Source: Treponema sp. UBA4307 (lineage in GTDB: Bacteria; Spirochaetota; Spirochaetia; Treponematales; Treponemataceae). From it: 64,000 nt of DNA. The notes beneath the pieces were generated by a model. That model was given only the letters and a program-made list of their open reading frames with translations, did not search any database and was not told where the DNA came from. Numbering within the stretch: position 1 is the first letter of the stretch; each line of letters opens with the position of its first letter. Position numbers and translations under genes: made by a program. The stretch spans positions 8,293 through 72,292 of the forward strand of contig DGUP01000010.1 in assembly GCA_002394685.1 (NCBI GenBank), written 5' to 3'. Positions 18,126 through 26,731 of this stretch are shown here, in pieces.

Positions 18126-18959
18126 ATGAGACTTTCTAGACTTGTAAAAACAATTTCCCTGCTTTTAATTGCAGGAGCCTTTTTCACAACACAGGCATTT
18201 GCTGCACCAATGCAGGCTAAAATAAAATCAGTTACCGGCAAAGTTGAACTTAAGTCAGGGGATTCCTGGATTCAGCTTAAAACCGGGGACATTGTAAAAA
18301 AGGGTGATGTTATTTCAACCGGATTCAAATCTGAAGCAGTAATTACTGCCAACGAAGCAACCTTTACCCTTGGTGCTTTAACCCGCATTACTTTTGATGA
18401 ACTTGTTTCTGGAACATCAAAGGATAAGACTTCCATCAATCTGGAAAGCGGTAGCGTCAAAGCTGATGTAAGCCATCAGACAAAAAAAGCTGATTTTACA
18501 GTGCGTACACCTTCTGCCACAGCGTCAGTCCGTGGAACAAGTTTTTCCATCGATTGCATGGCAAATCTTAGGGTACAAAACGGAATGGTTGCTTATTACC
18601 TTACCGGATCAAGAGCTGCTCAGCAGGCTTACAGTGATTTTACTGATGATGATGACGGTTCTGAAACTCCTGAATCAAATCAGTTTACAGAAGCTGAGGA
18701 AATTGCAGGTGCAAAAGGTCTGGGAATTTACCAGGGACAGGCAACTTCAACTGATGAATATTCCCTTACTCAATCAAGTCCTCGTGAAACCTTTGCGGCT
18801 GGAACTTTCATCAACGGTACAGGAACTTCAACTCTTGCTGAACAGGAAGGCACATCTTTAACGGCTTCTTCCGGCAATTCTTCAACAGCTGCTGCAAGTT
18901 CTTCTGGAAATAAACTTTTAACTGCAATTGTAATTTTTGACGTAACAGTTAAGGAATAA
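18126..18959 (+). CDS. FecR-domain secreted protein
   Basis: Start set at ATG 18126, nine bases after AAGGAGG; the upstream TTG at 18120 is too close to it. Signal peptide (TTQAFAAP cleavage zone) is followed by a FecR domain: KIKSVTGKVELKSGDSWIQLKTGDIVKKGDVISTG, then VRTPSATASVRGTSFSI near residue 130. The rest is Ser/Thr/Glu-rich low complexity and a short hydrophobic end. In this setting the FecR fold is periplasmic and may act as a surface or ligand domain rather than an anti-sigma regulator, since no sigma factor gene is near. Last gene of the three-gene envelope operon. Confidence 0.88.
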   Translation: MRLSRLVKTISLLLIAGAFFTTQAFAAPMQAKIKSVTGKVELKSGDSWIQLKTGDIVKKGDVISTGFKSEAVITANEATFTLGALTRITFDELVSGTSKDKTSINLESGSVKADVSHQTKKADFTVRTPSATASVRGTSFSIDCMANLRVQNGMVAYYLTGSRAAQQAYSDFTDDDDGSETPESNQFTEAEEIAGAKGLGIYQGQATSTDEYSLTQSSPRETFAAGTFINGTGTSTLAEQEGTSLTASSGNSSTAAASSSGNKLLTAIVIFDVTVKE

Positions 18960-19009
18960 TCTTTCCGGCCGAGTCTGGATTTCACAGAAGCGGGATTTAG
19001 GTAATTAAC

Positions 19010-19225
19010 ATGCTACCGGAATAAAAAAGTTTTTGAAAAACCGGAGGCTCGCCTACACTGTATATATATAAATTACTACCGGTCGAGTCTGGATTTCACA
19101 GAACCGCGCCATATTGGCGCTAGACGCAGAACAGTGATTAGAACCTATTTACGGTTGCCGCTTTGCGGCAATCACTGTTCTGAGTCTTTCTGTAAAATCC
19201 AGCCTCTCCCTCCCGTAATTTTTAT
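19010..19225 (+). repeat. Left arm of 216-bp inverted repeat
   Basis: The arm reads in reverse complement at 20542-20757 with about 90 % identity. It holds internal hairpins (GCGCCATATTGGCGC at 19106-19120 and GCCGCTTTGCGGC at 19157-19169) and the block CCGGAATAAAAAAGTTTTTG that recurs at 24989 and 25107. No ORF is plausible here. Confidence 0.85.
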
Positions 19226-20345
19226 ACATTTTACTTTTAGGGATATGAAGGAATATTTCTTCAAAAACTTTTTTATTCCTCACGCTTTTAATTTCAGAAC
19301 ACGGCTAGGAAAATTTCTGCAAAATTCGGCATCTTCCTCCTGTAATTTTTTACATTTTACTTTTGAGGGATACGACGGAATATTTTTTCAAAAACTTTTT
19401 TATCCCTCACGCGTTTAATTACAGAACACGGCTAGGAGAATTTCTGCAAAATCCAGTCTCTCCCTCCTGTAATTTTTATACATTTTACTTTTGGGGTATA
19501 CGAAGGAATATTTTTTCAAAAACTTTTTTATTCCTCACGCTTTTTAATTACAAGGCACTGCTGTAAGGATTTCTGCAAAATCCAGCCTCTCCCTCCTGTA
19601 ATTTTTTACATTTTACTTTTAGGGATATGAAGGAATATTTTTCAAAAACTTTTTTATTCCTCACGCTTTTTAATTTCAGAACACTGCTGGAAGAATTTCT
19701 GCAAAATTCGGCATCTTCCTCCTATAATTTTATACATTTTACTTTTGGGGTATAAGAAGGAATATTTTTCAAAAACTTTTTATCCCTCACGCTTTTAATT
19801 TCAAAACACTGATGGAAGAATTGCTGTAAAATCCAGCCTCTCCCTCCTGTAATTTTTATACAATTTACTTTTGGGGGGATACGAAGGAATATTTTTTTCA
19901 AAAACTTTTTTATCCCTAACGCGTTTAATTTCAGAACACGGCTGGAAGATTTTCTGTAAAATCCAGACTCTCCCTCACGTAATTTTTTATACATTTTACT
20001 TTTGGGGTATACGACGGAATATTTTTTTTAAAACTTTTTTATTTCTCACGCTTTTAATTTCAGAACACGGCTGGAAGATTTTCGGTAAAATCCAGCCTCT
20101 TTCTCCTGTAATTTTTATACATTTTACTTTTGGGGATATGAAGGAATATTTTTTCAAAAACTTTTTTATTCCTAACGCTTTTAATTTCAAAACACTGCTG
20201 AAAGATTTTCTGCAAAATCCAGAATCTCCCTCCCGGATTTTTTATACATTTTACTTTTGAGGTATACGACGGAATATTTTTTTTCTAAAACTTTTTTATT
20301 CCTAACGCGTTTTAAATACAGAGCACTGTTGAAAGACTTTCTTCA
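19190..20345 (+). repeat. Nine tandem imperfect units of about 128 bp
   Basis: Units begin at about 19190, 19317, 19444, 19573, 19699, 19824, 19954, 20083 and 20210, with a partial tenth at 20341. Each contains CTGCAAAATCCAG-like, a CTCCCTCC block, ACATTTTACTTTT, GGAATATTTTTTC and CAAAAACTTTTTTATTCC blocks. Spacing stays within 125-131 bp. Frames across the array are open only because of A/T-rich composition and do not look like protein. One more unit sits at 25270-25395 and an inverted one near 20450-20545. Confidence 0.9.
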
Positions 20346-20541
20346 AAATACAGACTCTACTTTCCCCTTTTTAAGGGATCAGTGCATTCTGTTATAATGC
20401 AGGGGAAATATAAAGTTTTGCGGAGATTGTGGCTTACTCTTACAGACTTTCTTCAAACAGTGCCTTGTAATTAAAAAAGCGGGAGGGATAAAAAAGTTTT
20501 TGAAAAAACACTCAGTTTGTGCCCCCCTCAAAAGTATAATA

Positions 20542-20757
20542 TAAAAATTACGGGAGGGAGAGGCTGAATTTAACAGAAAGACTCAGAACAGTGATTGCCG
20601 CAAAGCGGCAACCTTAAATAGGTTCTTATCACTGTTCTGCGTCTAGCGCCAATATGGCGCGGTTCTGTGAAATCCAGACTCGACCGGCAGTATGTTTTCA
20701 TATTCAATGTTAGCGAGCCTCCGGTTTTTCAAAAACTTTTTTATCCCGGCAGCATAT
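20542..20757 (-). repeat. Right arm of 216-bp inverted repeat
   Basis: Reverse complement of 19010-19225. Together with the left arm it encloses the tandem array, so the whole 19010-20757 block is one composite palindromic island. Confidence 0.85.
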
Positions 20758-20862
20758 TTAATTTTTTGTATCGCGCTTTTACACTAGTAATTTTCACCGG
20801 GAGTAAAAATTTTCCTTTTTTCTATGTTAAAGGAATCACTGCATTTCTTTTCAAATTAAGCT

Positions 20863-21026
20863 AAATATAAAGTTTTGCGGAGGGGGAAATTAATAGTGTA
20901 AAATGACTTTTTTTGTGGCTGCCGCATGTGCGGCATTACAATAGTTCCAATGCCACAAAAAACGTCAAGCGCAATATTGCGCGCTTTTACACTAGTAATT
21001 TCACCCGGGAGCAAAACTTTATATTT
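20863..21026. repeat. 164-bp nested palindrome
   Basis: Outer arms are a perfect 16-bp match (AAATATAAAGTTTTGC at 20863-20878 against 21011-21026). Inside lie AATTAATAGTGTAAAA (20888) against 20985-21000, TGACTTTTTTTGTGGC (20904) against 20952-20967, and two apical hairpins (TGCCGCATGTGCGGCA at 20920-20935, GCGCAATATTGCGC at 20970-20983). The block could extrude as a branched cruciform or fold as a branched RNA. Confidence 0.85.
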
Positions 21027-21044
21027 ATCTTAAACAACAAATGA

Positions 21045-21130
21045 AATGCGGTGAGCCCGACTGGAGCGGTGGCCGGAGGCCAGTGCGAAGCACCGAGGGT
21101 TACTGAGCCGCGGAACGGAGGTAATAGGAT
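21045..21130 (+). repeat. GC-rich 86-bp repeat, copy 1
   Basis: The element is far richer in G+C than its surroundings and ends CGGAACGGAGGTAATAGGAT. It contains hairpins GGCC-GGA-GGCC and GTGC-GAA-GCAC. An inverted copy lies at 24825-24911; the two flank the mannosidase-nudC pair. Confidence 0.85.
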
Positions 21131-21196
21131 ATGTTTTTCTGTTTAACTTATTCTGTTTTGGCGGGTCGAATTTGATGGCGGAACAAGATTATTTTT

Positions 21197-21226
21197 TTGC
21201 CATAGAAAAACAATTTCAAATATAAT
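21197..21226 (+). promoter_or_regulatory. Promoter of beta-mannosidase gene
   Basis: TTGCCA (21197-21202) and a perfect TATAAT (21221-21226) are 18 bases apart. The transcript would have a leader of about 30 bases with AAGAGG before ATG 21263. Confidence 0.65.
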
Positions 21227-21262
21227 AAAATCTTCCTTAATACTTTTTTACAAGAGGCTAAT

Positions 21263-23818
21263 ATGAAAACTTGTGACCTTCACAGTTCAAACTGGGCACT
21301 TTCAAATGAATCGGGAAGAGATGAAATTAAAGGGATTCAGATGAATGTTCCCGGCGACAATTATTCTGCACTTATCAGGGCTAATGTTATAAAGGATCCT
21401 TATTTTGGTACCAGCGAAAAAGACTGCCAGTGGGTGGGAAAAGAGGACTGGAGTATTGAAAGGAAATTTAATTTTACAAAGAGGCTTGACCAGAAACATT
21501 TTCTCTGCATGGATATGGTTGATACTTTTTTTACTGTTTATGTAAATAATCAAATGGCAGGAGAAGGGCACAATTATTTTAGAATCTGGCGATTTGACAT
21601 TACGGATTTTCTTATTGACGGTGAAAATTCTATCCGCATTGTTTTTGAATCTTCGGAAAAACATGCCATTCAGGCTGCTGCAAAACTTCCATACCCTGTG
21701 CCTGTTTCAAGTTACGATGTTTTCTCTCCTCACAGAAATCTTGTTAGAAAAATTCAGTGTCACTCTGGATGGGACTGGGGTCCTTGTCTGATGGTTTCCG
21801 GAATATACGGAGATATTTATATTGATTCTGTTTATAAGGGCTACATCAATTCGGTTTCTGCAGAAACTATTCCTCTTGAAGAAAATAAGTGGAATGGAAA
21901 GTGGAAGTGCTCTATCACAGTACGCTACACTTCTTTTTTTGAAGAAAAGAGGTCTTTCCTTTTTGAATTGACTGGAAACAAACTTTCTTTAGTAAAAACT
22001 GCCCGGAGTGAAATTAAAGAGGGGCTGAATATTATCAAAACAGAGTTCACTGTTGATAATCCGGTTTTATGGAAGAGCAGCGATGAATTGAAAGAAGAGG
22101 GGCTTGAAAAAAATAGTCTATACACTCTTCTTGTTTCTTCTGTGGATGAAAGGGCTGCTGATCATATGGATTCAGTGATGGTTAAGCAGATTGGTTTCAG
22201 GGAACTTAAGCTTAATGCAATTCCTGATGAATATGGAACCAGTCTTTACTATTCTCTCAACGGCAGAAAAATTTTTGCAAAGGGGGCAAACTGGATTCCC
22301 ATTGATTCACTTCCGGAAAGATGGACTCCAAATCGTTACCGTTATTTTTTGCAGAGTACTGTTGATGCAAATATGAATTCCCTGCGCTTCTGGGGAGGTG
22401 GTCAGTACGAAAGCGAACTCTGCTACAAGCTTTGTGATGAATTAGGAATTATTGTCTGGCAGGATTGTATGTTTGCATGCGGGCTCTATCCTACAAACGA
22501 TGAATTTCTTGAAAACGTTGAAAGGGAAATTGAAGATAATGTTCTCCGTCTCCAGACTCATCCTTCCCTGGCAGTCTGGTGCGGCAACAATGAAAATCTT
22601 GGAGCATTGAACTGGTATAAGGAAAGTCGTGATTCAAGAGATAAATATCTTGTTGACTATGATCGTCTTAATCATGGAGTTGTAGAAAAAACAATTAAGC
22701 GTTGTGATTCAAGTCGCACCTGGTGGCCAAGTTCTCCATGTTCAGGCCCAGACAATTTTGGTGACAACTGGCATTCTGATTCTGAAGGTGACATGCATTT
22801 CTGGAGTGTCTGGCATGAAAAAAAAGATATGGAAGCTTACCTCAGTATTAAACCCCGCTTCGTAAGTGAATTCGGTTATGAGAGTTTGAATTCTCTGGAA
22901 GGTATTCGGGAATATGCTTGTGAAGAGGACTTAAATTTAACAAGTCCAGTTATGGAATGGCATCAGCGTTCTCCTGGCGGCAACAGTATTATTCTTGAAA
23001 ATTTCTCCCGCTACTTCAGGATTCCTGAAGGTATAAAAAATATCAGTTACCTCAGTCAGCTGCAGCAGGCTCTTGCAGTAAAAACAGCAGTAGATTACTG
23101 GAGAAGTCTTCGACCTCACTGCATGGGTGCAATTTACTGGCAGATAAATGATGTCTGGCCGGTTACTTCATGGTCTTCAATTGAATACAGCGGCAAATGG
23201 AAACTTCTTCACTATGCTGCAAAAAAGTTCTTCAGGATGGTAAATCTTTCCCTTATAAAAAAGGATGAAAAAATTTTTGCCTGCATTGTAAATGAAAGCA
23301 GTAAAGCTTTAGACCTTGCTGTAAGAATCAGCTGGATTGATTTTAATGGTAAAATCTTACGCGCACTTGATCTTAATAAAACAATTAAGTCTGATTCTGC
23401 AGAATATGTTTTTGAAGAAGCACTTTCTGACAAGCAGATTGAGGCTCAGGATAATACGTACTTCATTTATGCAGAGATGGATTATGAAGGTACAAAAATT
23501 ACAGATACACTTTTTGTAAACCGGTGGAAAAAATGCAGTCTGGAAAAAGCAAACATTCAGGTAATGGCTGCAGAAACTGGTGAAGGAAAATTTCTGCTTC
23601 TTCTGAATACCGACAAGCCAGCCTTCTACGTAAATCTGGAAACAGAAGGATGTAAGGGTCACTTTTCTGAAAACATGCTGACTCTTTTGCCGGGTCAGGA
23701 AACAACAGTAGAATTTATTCCTTCAGATTATGGTCTTGAAGAAAAAACAAAACTGCCAACCATGGAAGAATTTAAATCTTCCCTGAAAATAACAAGTTTG
23801 AGAGATACCTATAAATAA
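21263..23818 (+). CDS. Beta-mannosidase (glycoside hydrolase family 2)
   Basis: An 851-residue cytoplasmic enzyme without signal peptide that releases mannose from the non-reducing end of beta-manno-oligosaccharides. Domain order is that of GH2: N-terminal jelly roll (VPGDNYSALIRANVIKDPYFG... WSIERKFNF), immunoglobulin-like domain, and TIM barrel with ANWIPIDSLPERWTP, RFWGGGQYES, the acid/base region AVWCGNNEN and the nucleophile motif FVSEFGYES, followed by a C-terminal beta domain. The PGD and SEFG forms favour mannosidase over galactosidase or glucuronidase. It stands alone between repeat blocks, which suggests acquisition or shuffling as a unit. It fits a gut organism degrading plant mannans. 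Confidence 0.93.
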   Translation: MKTCDLHSSNWALSNESGRDEIKGIQMNVPGDNYSALIRANVIKDPYFGTSEKDCQWVGKEDWSIERKFNFTKRLDQKHFLCMDMVDTFFTVYVNNQMAGEGHNYFRIWRFDITDFLIDGENSIRIVFESSEKHAIQAAAKLPYPVPVSSYDVFSPHRNLVRKIQCHSGWDWGPCLMVSGIYGDIYIDSVYKGYINSVSAETIPLEENKWNGKWKCSITVRYTSFFEEKRSFLFELTGNKLSLVKTARSEIKEGLNIIKTEFTVDNPVLWKSSDELKEEGLEKNSLYTLLVSSVDERAADHMDSVMVKQIGFRELKLNAIPDEYGTSLYYSLNGRKIFAKGANWIPIDSLPERWTPNRYRYFLQSTVDANMNSLRFWGGGQYESELCYKLCDELGIIVWQDCMFACGLYPTNDEFLENVEREIEDNVLRLQTHPSLAVWCGNNENLGALNWYKESRDSRDKYLVDYDRLNHGVVEKTIKRCDSSRTWWPSSPCSGPDNFGDNWHSDSEGDMHFWSVWHEKKDMEAYLSIKPRFVSEFGYESLNSLEGIREYACEEDLNLTSPVMEWHQRSPGGNSIILENFSRYFRIPEGIKNISYLSQLQQALAVKTAVDYWRSLRPHCMGAIYWQINDVWPVTSWSSIEYSGKWKLLHYAAKKFFRMVNLSLIKKDEKIFACIVNESSKALDLAVRISWIDFNGKILRALDLNKTIKSDSAEYVFEEALSDKQIEAQDNTYFIYAEMDYEGTKITDTLFVNRWKKCSLEKANIQVMAAETGEGKFLLLLNTDKPAFYVNLETEGCKGHFSENMLTLLPGQETTVEFIPSDYGLEEKTKLPTMEEFKSSLKITSLRDTYK

Positions 23819-23839
23819 TAAGCGCCGTATCCAATTTGT

Positions 23840-24682
23840 TTATTTACCAAATTGATTGAAAATCAAATTGTAGGCAGCAGAACCGGGAGGGCTTAATGGA
23901 GAAGGAAGACTTTCATAACTGAACCATTCAGCACTTTCCAGTTCTTCTTCCTGAATTTTAATCTGACCGCTTTCCCAGTCAGCGTAATATGCCAGCATCA
24001 ACTGATCTGGGAAAGGCCAGGCCTGGCTTCCAGCATAACGGAGATTTTTTATTTTAAGGCCTGTTTCTTCATATACCTCACGATGAACTGCCTGCTCAAG
24101 ATTTTCCCCCTGCTCTACAAATCCTGCAATACAGGAATAATGTCCGGTCACAGAATTTTTATTTTTTGCAAGAAGAATCTTATCTTCTTTTTTTACAAGA
24201 ACAATTATGGCAGGTTCAATCCGGGGGAAAAGCAGACTGCCGCATTTGCTGCATTTTTTTGCAGTAAAGTGCTCATCATCAAGCAAGGGTTTTCCACATG
24301 CAGGACAAAAACGATAAGTCTGTCTTAACAGTAGAAGACCGTGAGCACGGCATGCGAGACTCACCATTTTTTCAAAAGCATTTTCATTTCCTGACATTAA
24401 ATCTTTTGCATCCCAGAAAAACTGGCGAAAATTAATAGCCCGTGTTCCGGAAGGCACAGGGGCATCTTTTTCCAGAAGCCAGGCACTATAATTATATTCT
24501 TTTTCAGTGAACCAGTCGCATACAAGCTGCTCTTTCATCAATTTTCTTAACAGATTTTCATCAGGCAAATCTTCTTTTGTTAAAGCAGAGGGATTATCGC
24601 TGCATTTGAGCAGAATTTTATTTTCTATAAAAACAAAATGGTTTTCACAAAAAAAATTATTCGGATTTGATATTAAAGCCAT
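23840..24682 (-). CDS. nudC: NADH pyrophosphatase / RNA-decapping Nudix hydrolase
   Basis: A 280-residue protein with an N-terminal NudC-like domain, a four-cysteine zinc ribbon (CPACGKPLL... CSKCGSLLFP, about residues 120-150), and a Nudix domain with the box GFVEQGENLEQAVHREVYEETGL. The NADH-specific tail motif reads SQAWPFPDQLM, with Ala in place of the usual Pro of SQPWPFP. The enzyme cleaves NAD(H) to NMN(H) and AMP and can remove NAD caps from RNA. It is convergent with the mannosidase gene, 21 bases apart. The -10 box lies six bases before the ATG, so the message may be leaderless. Confidence 0.93.
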   Translation of the reverse strand: MALISNPNNFFCENHFVFIENKILLKCSDNPSALTKEDLPDENLLRKLMKEQLVCDWFTEKEYNYSAWLLEKDAPVPSGTRAINFRQFFWDAKDLMSGNENAFEKMVSLACRAHGLLLLRQTYRFCPACGKPLLDDEHFTAKKCSKCGSLLFPRIEPAIIVLVKKEDKILLAKNKNSVTGHYSCIAGFVEQGENLEQAVHREVYEETGLKIKNLRYAGSQAWPFPDQLMLAYYADWESGQIKIQEEELESAEWFSYESLPSPLSPPGSAAYNLIFNQFGK

Positions 24683-24688
24683 GAAAGG

Positions 24689-24697
24689 ATTATATCA
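24689..24697 (-). promoter_or_regulatory. Extended -10 promoter of nudC
   Basis: Minus-strand TGATATAAT with a perfect TATAAT ends six bases before the ATG at 24682. There is no room for a ribosome binding site. Confidence 0.6.
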
Positions 24698-24776
24698 CGA
24701 TTATTGTTTTTTCTGATATTTTTCTTATTAAAAAGTTTTTGCTTCAACTGTGTGTTTTTTTTATTGATCATGTTTC

Positions 24777-24807
24777 GCCTCTGCATCCAATGCAGGGGCT
24801 TTTTTTC
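24777..24807 (+). terminator. Intrinsic terminator facing away from nudC
   Basis: GCCTCTGCAT-CCA-ATGCAGGGGC followed by seven T on the plus strand. No plus-strand gene ends here; the nearest is the mannosidase, whose read-through transcript would run antisense across nudC and stop at this point. Confidence 0.7.
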
Positions 24808-24824
24808 TCCATACCATGAACCAC

Positions 24825-24911
24825 ATCCTATTACCTCCGTTCCGCGGCTCGGTCACCCTCGGTGCTCACGCACTGGCCTCCGGCCCCCGCTCCAGTCGGG
24901 CTCACCGCATT
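24825..24911 (-). repeat. GC-rich 86-bp repeat, inverted copy 2
   Basis: Reverse complement of 21045-21130 with about nine in ten bases identical. The hairpin GTGC-GAA-GCAC of copy 1 is GTGC-GTGA-GCAC here, so the stem is kept while the loop becomes a GNRA-type tetraloop. Confidence 0.85.
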
Positions 24912-24939
24912 CGGCCTATTTCGTAAGAAATTAAATATG

Positions 24940-25147
24940 CTGCCGGTCGAGTCTGGATTTCATAGAACCGTATGTAAGTAATTAACATGCTACCGGAATA
25001 AAAAAGTTTTCGAAAAACCGGAGGCTAGCTAACATTGAATATGAAAACATACTGCCGGTCGAGTCTGGATTTCACAGAACCGAGTTGCAAGAAATTAAAT
25101 ATGCTACCGGAATTAAAAAAGTTTTTGAAAAACCGGAGGCTCGCCTC
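24940..25147 (+). repeat. Two direct units of the CCGGTCGAGTCTGG repeat
   Basis: Units start at 24940 and 25052 (period about 112 bp). Each runs from CTGCCGGTCGAGTCTGGATTTC to CCGGAGGCT and shares its sequence with the arms of the island at 19010-20757. Confidence 0.85.
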
Positions 25148-25213
25148 CTACACGCAGTTTGTGCTTGTAATTATATACGTTAGCCGCTTTGCGGCTGCAC
25201 AAACTGAGTGTTT
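25148..25213. repeat. Stem-loop element shared with 61395-61457
   Basis: ACACGCAGTTTGTGC (25150-25164) pairs with GCACAAACTGAGTGT (25197-25211), with an inner hairpin AGCCGCTTTGCGGCT. The copy at 61395-61457, in the other orientation, keeps the pairing through changes on both sides of the stem. Confidence 0.8.
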
Positions 25214-25269
25214 TTTCCAAAAACTTTTTTATTCCTCCCGCTTTTTAATTACAAGGTACGTCTGAAAGA

Positions 25270-25395
25270 ATTTCTGTAAAATCCAGCCTCTTCCTCCCGT
25301 AATTTTTATACATTTTACTTTTAGGGGCACAGATGGAATGTTTTTTCAAAAACTTTTTTATTCCTCCCGTCTTTTAATTACAAAGCACTGCTGGA
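25270..25395 (+). repeat. Solitary copy of the 128-bp tandem unit
   Basis: The stretch CTGTAAAATCCAGCCTCTTC through ACATTTTACTTTT to CAAAAACTTTTTTATTCCTC matches the units of the 19190-20345 array. Confidence 0.8.
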
Positions 25396-25430
25396 AGCCG
25401 ACCCTGCGGTTTTCCCCCCTCCCAAAGTTT

Positions 25431-25643
25431 GATTTTTGTCATACCCGCAAGTCTATTCAAAAGCAGGGGTATAAAAGCAAGCGTAGGCGGGGTTATGGCA
25501 CGAAATCCACTTTGTGCTAGCGAGCGCAGCGAGACTAATTTCCAATTTTGCACAACCGTGGATTTCGTGACATGTTCCCGCCGAGAGCTTGCTTTTATAC
25601 CCCTCTTCTGTAAAATAAAAATACCTTTCGTATGACAAAAATC
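25431..25643. repeat. 213-bp nested palindrome
   Basis: Perfect outer arms GATTTTTGTCATAC (25431-25444) and GTATGACAAAAATC (25630-25643), middle arms GGGGTATAAAAGCAAGC (25466-25482) and its complement (25587-25603), inner arms CGAAATCCAC (25501) and GTGGATTTCG (25558). The apex contains GAGCGCAGCGAG. Short frames inside are not credible genes. Confidence 0.85.
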
Positions 25644-25731
25644 ACACGAAAGGCACTACTTAAGGAATCTGAAAAAAAAATTTAAATTTTTCCTCAAATT
25701 TGGGTCTTCTTTTTACATTTTTGTAACTTCA

Positions 25732-25745
25732 CTGCTGATTATATA
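25732..25745 (+). promoter_or_regulatory. Shared CTGCTGATTATATA motif upstream of Rpn-family gene
   Basis: The same 14 bases occur at 39032-39045 upstream of the RecQ-like gene, both times after a T-rich block. TATATA may act as the -10 box. Confidence 0.4.
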
Positions 25746-25756
25746 GTAGGGGGCTG

Positions 25757-25807
25757 ATGAAAATGCTTCGCGCACTTTTGTCATATGCAGAATCTGCCGT
25801 CGGCTAA
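25757..25807 (+). CDS. Possible 16-residue leader ORF
   Basis: ATG at 25757, preceded by AGGGGG, opens a 16-codon frame ending TAA in the leader of the Rpn-family gene. It could be a regulatory leader peptide or chance. Confidence 0.25.
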   Translation: MKMLRALLSYAESAVG

Positions 25808-25861
25808 TCTGACATTAAGCCTCCTCTACAACCGCTGCAGCGGAATATTAGGAGTAATCGT

Positions 25862-26731
25862 ATGAAAAATACTGATGTAAAAAATCTTACCCCGGAAGAA
25901 AAATGGGAACAGGCAACCATTGCCAACAATTACATTTTCTACAAGGTCATGCACGAAAATCCGGATGTCTGCAAAGAACTGCTGGAAATTCTTCTTGAAA
26001 TTAAAATTGACAGAATTGAAATGTATCAAGAAAAGGAAGTTTCAATCGATTACAGGAAAAAGGCCATCAGAATGGACGTTTATGCCCGGGGAAAAGACAG
26101 GGCTTTTGACCTTGAGATTCAGGCCTGTGATACAGGGGAGCTGCCGGAAAGAGCCCGTTACTATCAGGGGGTAATGGATGTTGAGCAGTTAAATGCCGGG
26201 CAGGATTTTAAGAGTCTTAACAGCAGTTATGTAATTTTCATCTGCATTCCGGACATCTTTAAGGGAGGACTGGGTCGGTACACATTTGAAAATCTCTGTC
26301 TGGAAAACCCTGAAATCAAGTTGAATGACCGAGCCTACAAATACTTTTTTATTGCCAGAAACTATGATAAACTATTGAACGAACAGCAGAAGGCTTTCAT
26401 GAAATGCATGCTCAGTAATGAAAGCTCAAGTACGTTTACGGAAAAGATCATCCGCATGGTGAAAAATGCAAAGCTCAACACTCAGTGGAGGAATAGTTTT
26501 ATGGAATTCGAAAGACAACTGGCCTATTCATTCCGTGAAGGCAAGGCAGAGGGAAAAGCCGAAGGTATGGAACTGGGCAAAGCTGAAGGAAGAGACGAAA
26601 AAGCGGTGGAAGCCTCTGTGGAACTCCTAAAGAAGGGAATTGCTCCTGAAATAATTGCCGAATGTGAAAAACTTCCAATGGAGAAAGTTCTGGAACTGGA
26701 AGAAGAGATAAAAAAGGAAGAGCTCTGTTAA
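25862..26731 (+). CDS. Rpn-type PD-(D/E)XK nuclease / putative transposase
   Basis: A 289-residue member of the recombination-promoting nuclease group. The N-terminal nuclease core shows IRMDVYARGKDRAFDLEIQ (about residues 60-80), where the Asp and the ExQ-type strand correspond to the D...(D/E)xK signature with Gln in the last position, as in this family. It continues with ARYYQGVMDVEQL and YVIFICIPDIF. The C-terminal helix carries Gly-Lys-Ala-Glu repeats (EGKAEGKAEGMELGKAEG) and an EMEK-like end. Members promote RecA-independent recombination and are often present in several copies. AGGAG precedes the ATG. It lies beside the second repeat island, but no terminal repeats show it to be mobile. 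Confidence 0.88.
   Translation: MKNTDVKNLTPEEKWEQATIANNYIFYKVMHENPDVCKELLEILLEIKIDRIEMYQEKEVSIDYRKKAIRMDVYARGKDRAFDLEIQACDTGELPERARYYQGVMDVEQLNAGQDFKSLNSSYVIFICIPDIFKGGLGRYTFENLCLENPEIKLNDRAYKYFFIARNYDKLLNEQQKAFMKCMLSNESSSTFTEKIIRMVKNAKLNTQWRNSFMEFERQLAYSFREGKAEGKAEGMELGKAEGRDEKAVEASVELLKKGIAPEIIAECEKLPMEKVLELEEEIKKEELC

Noticed and set aside
19134..20260. Frames of 60-129 codons inside the tandem array
   Set aside because: They follow the 128-bp period in shifting frames, have no ribosome binding site and repeat the same FFQKLF-like words; non-coding repeats explain them.
19190..20345. CRISPR array
   Set aside because: Whole 128-bp units repeat, with no short repeat/unique spacer alternation and no cas genes in the window.
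25862..26731. Rpn-type gene as an active transposon
   Set aside because: No inverted ends or target duplication flank the gene itself; the nearby palindromes are not matched on its other side.
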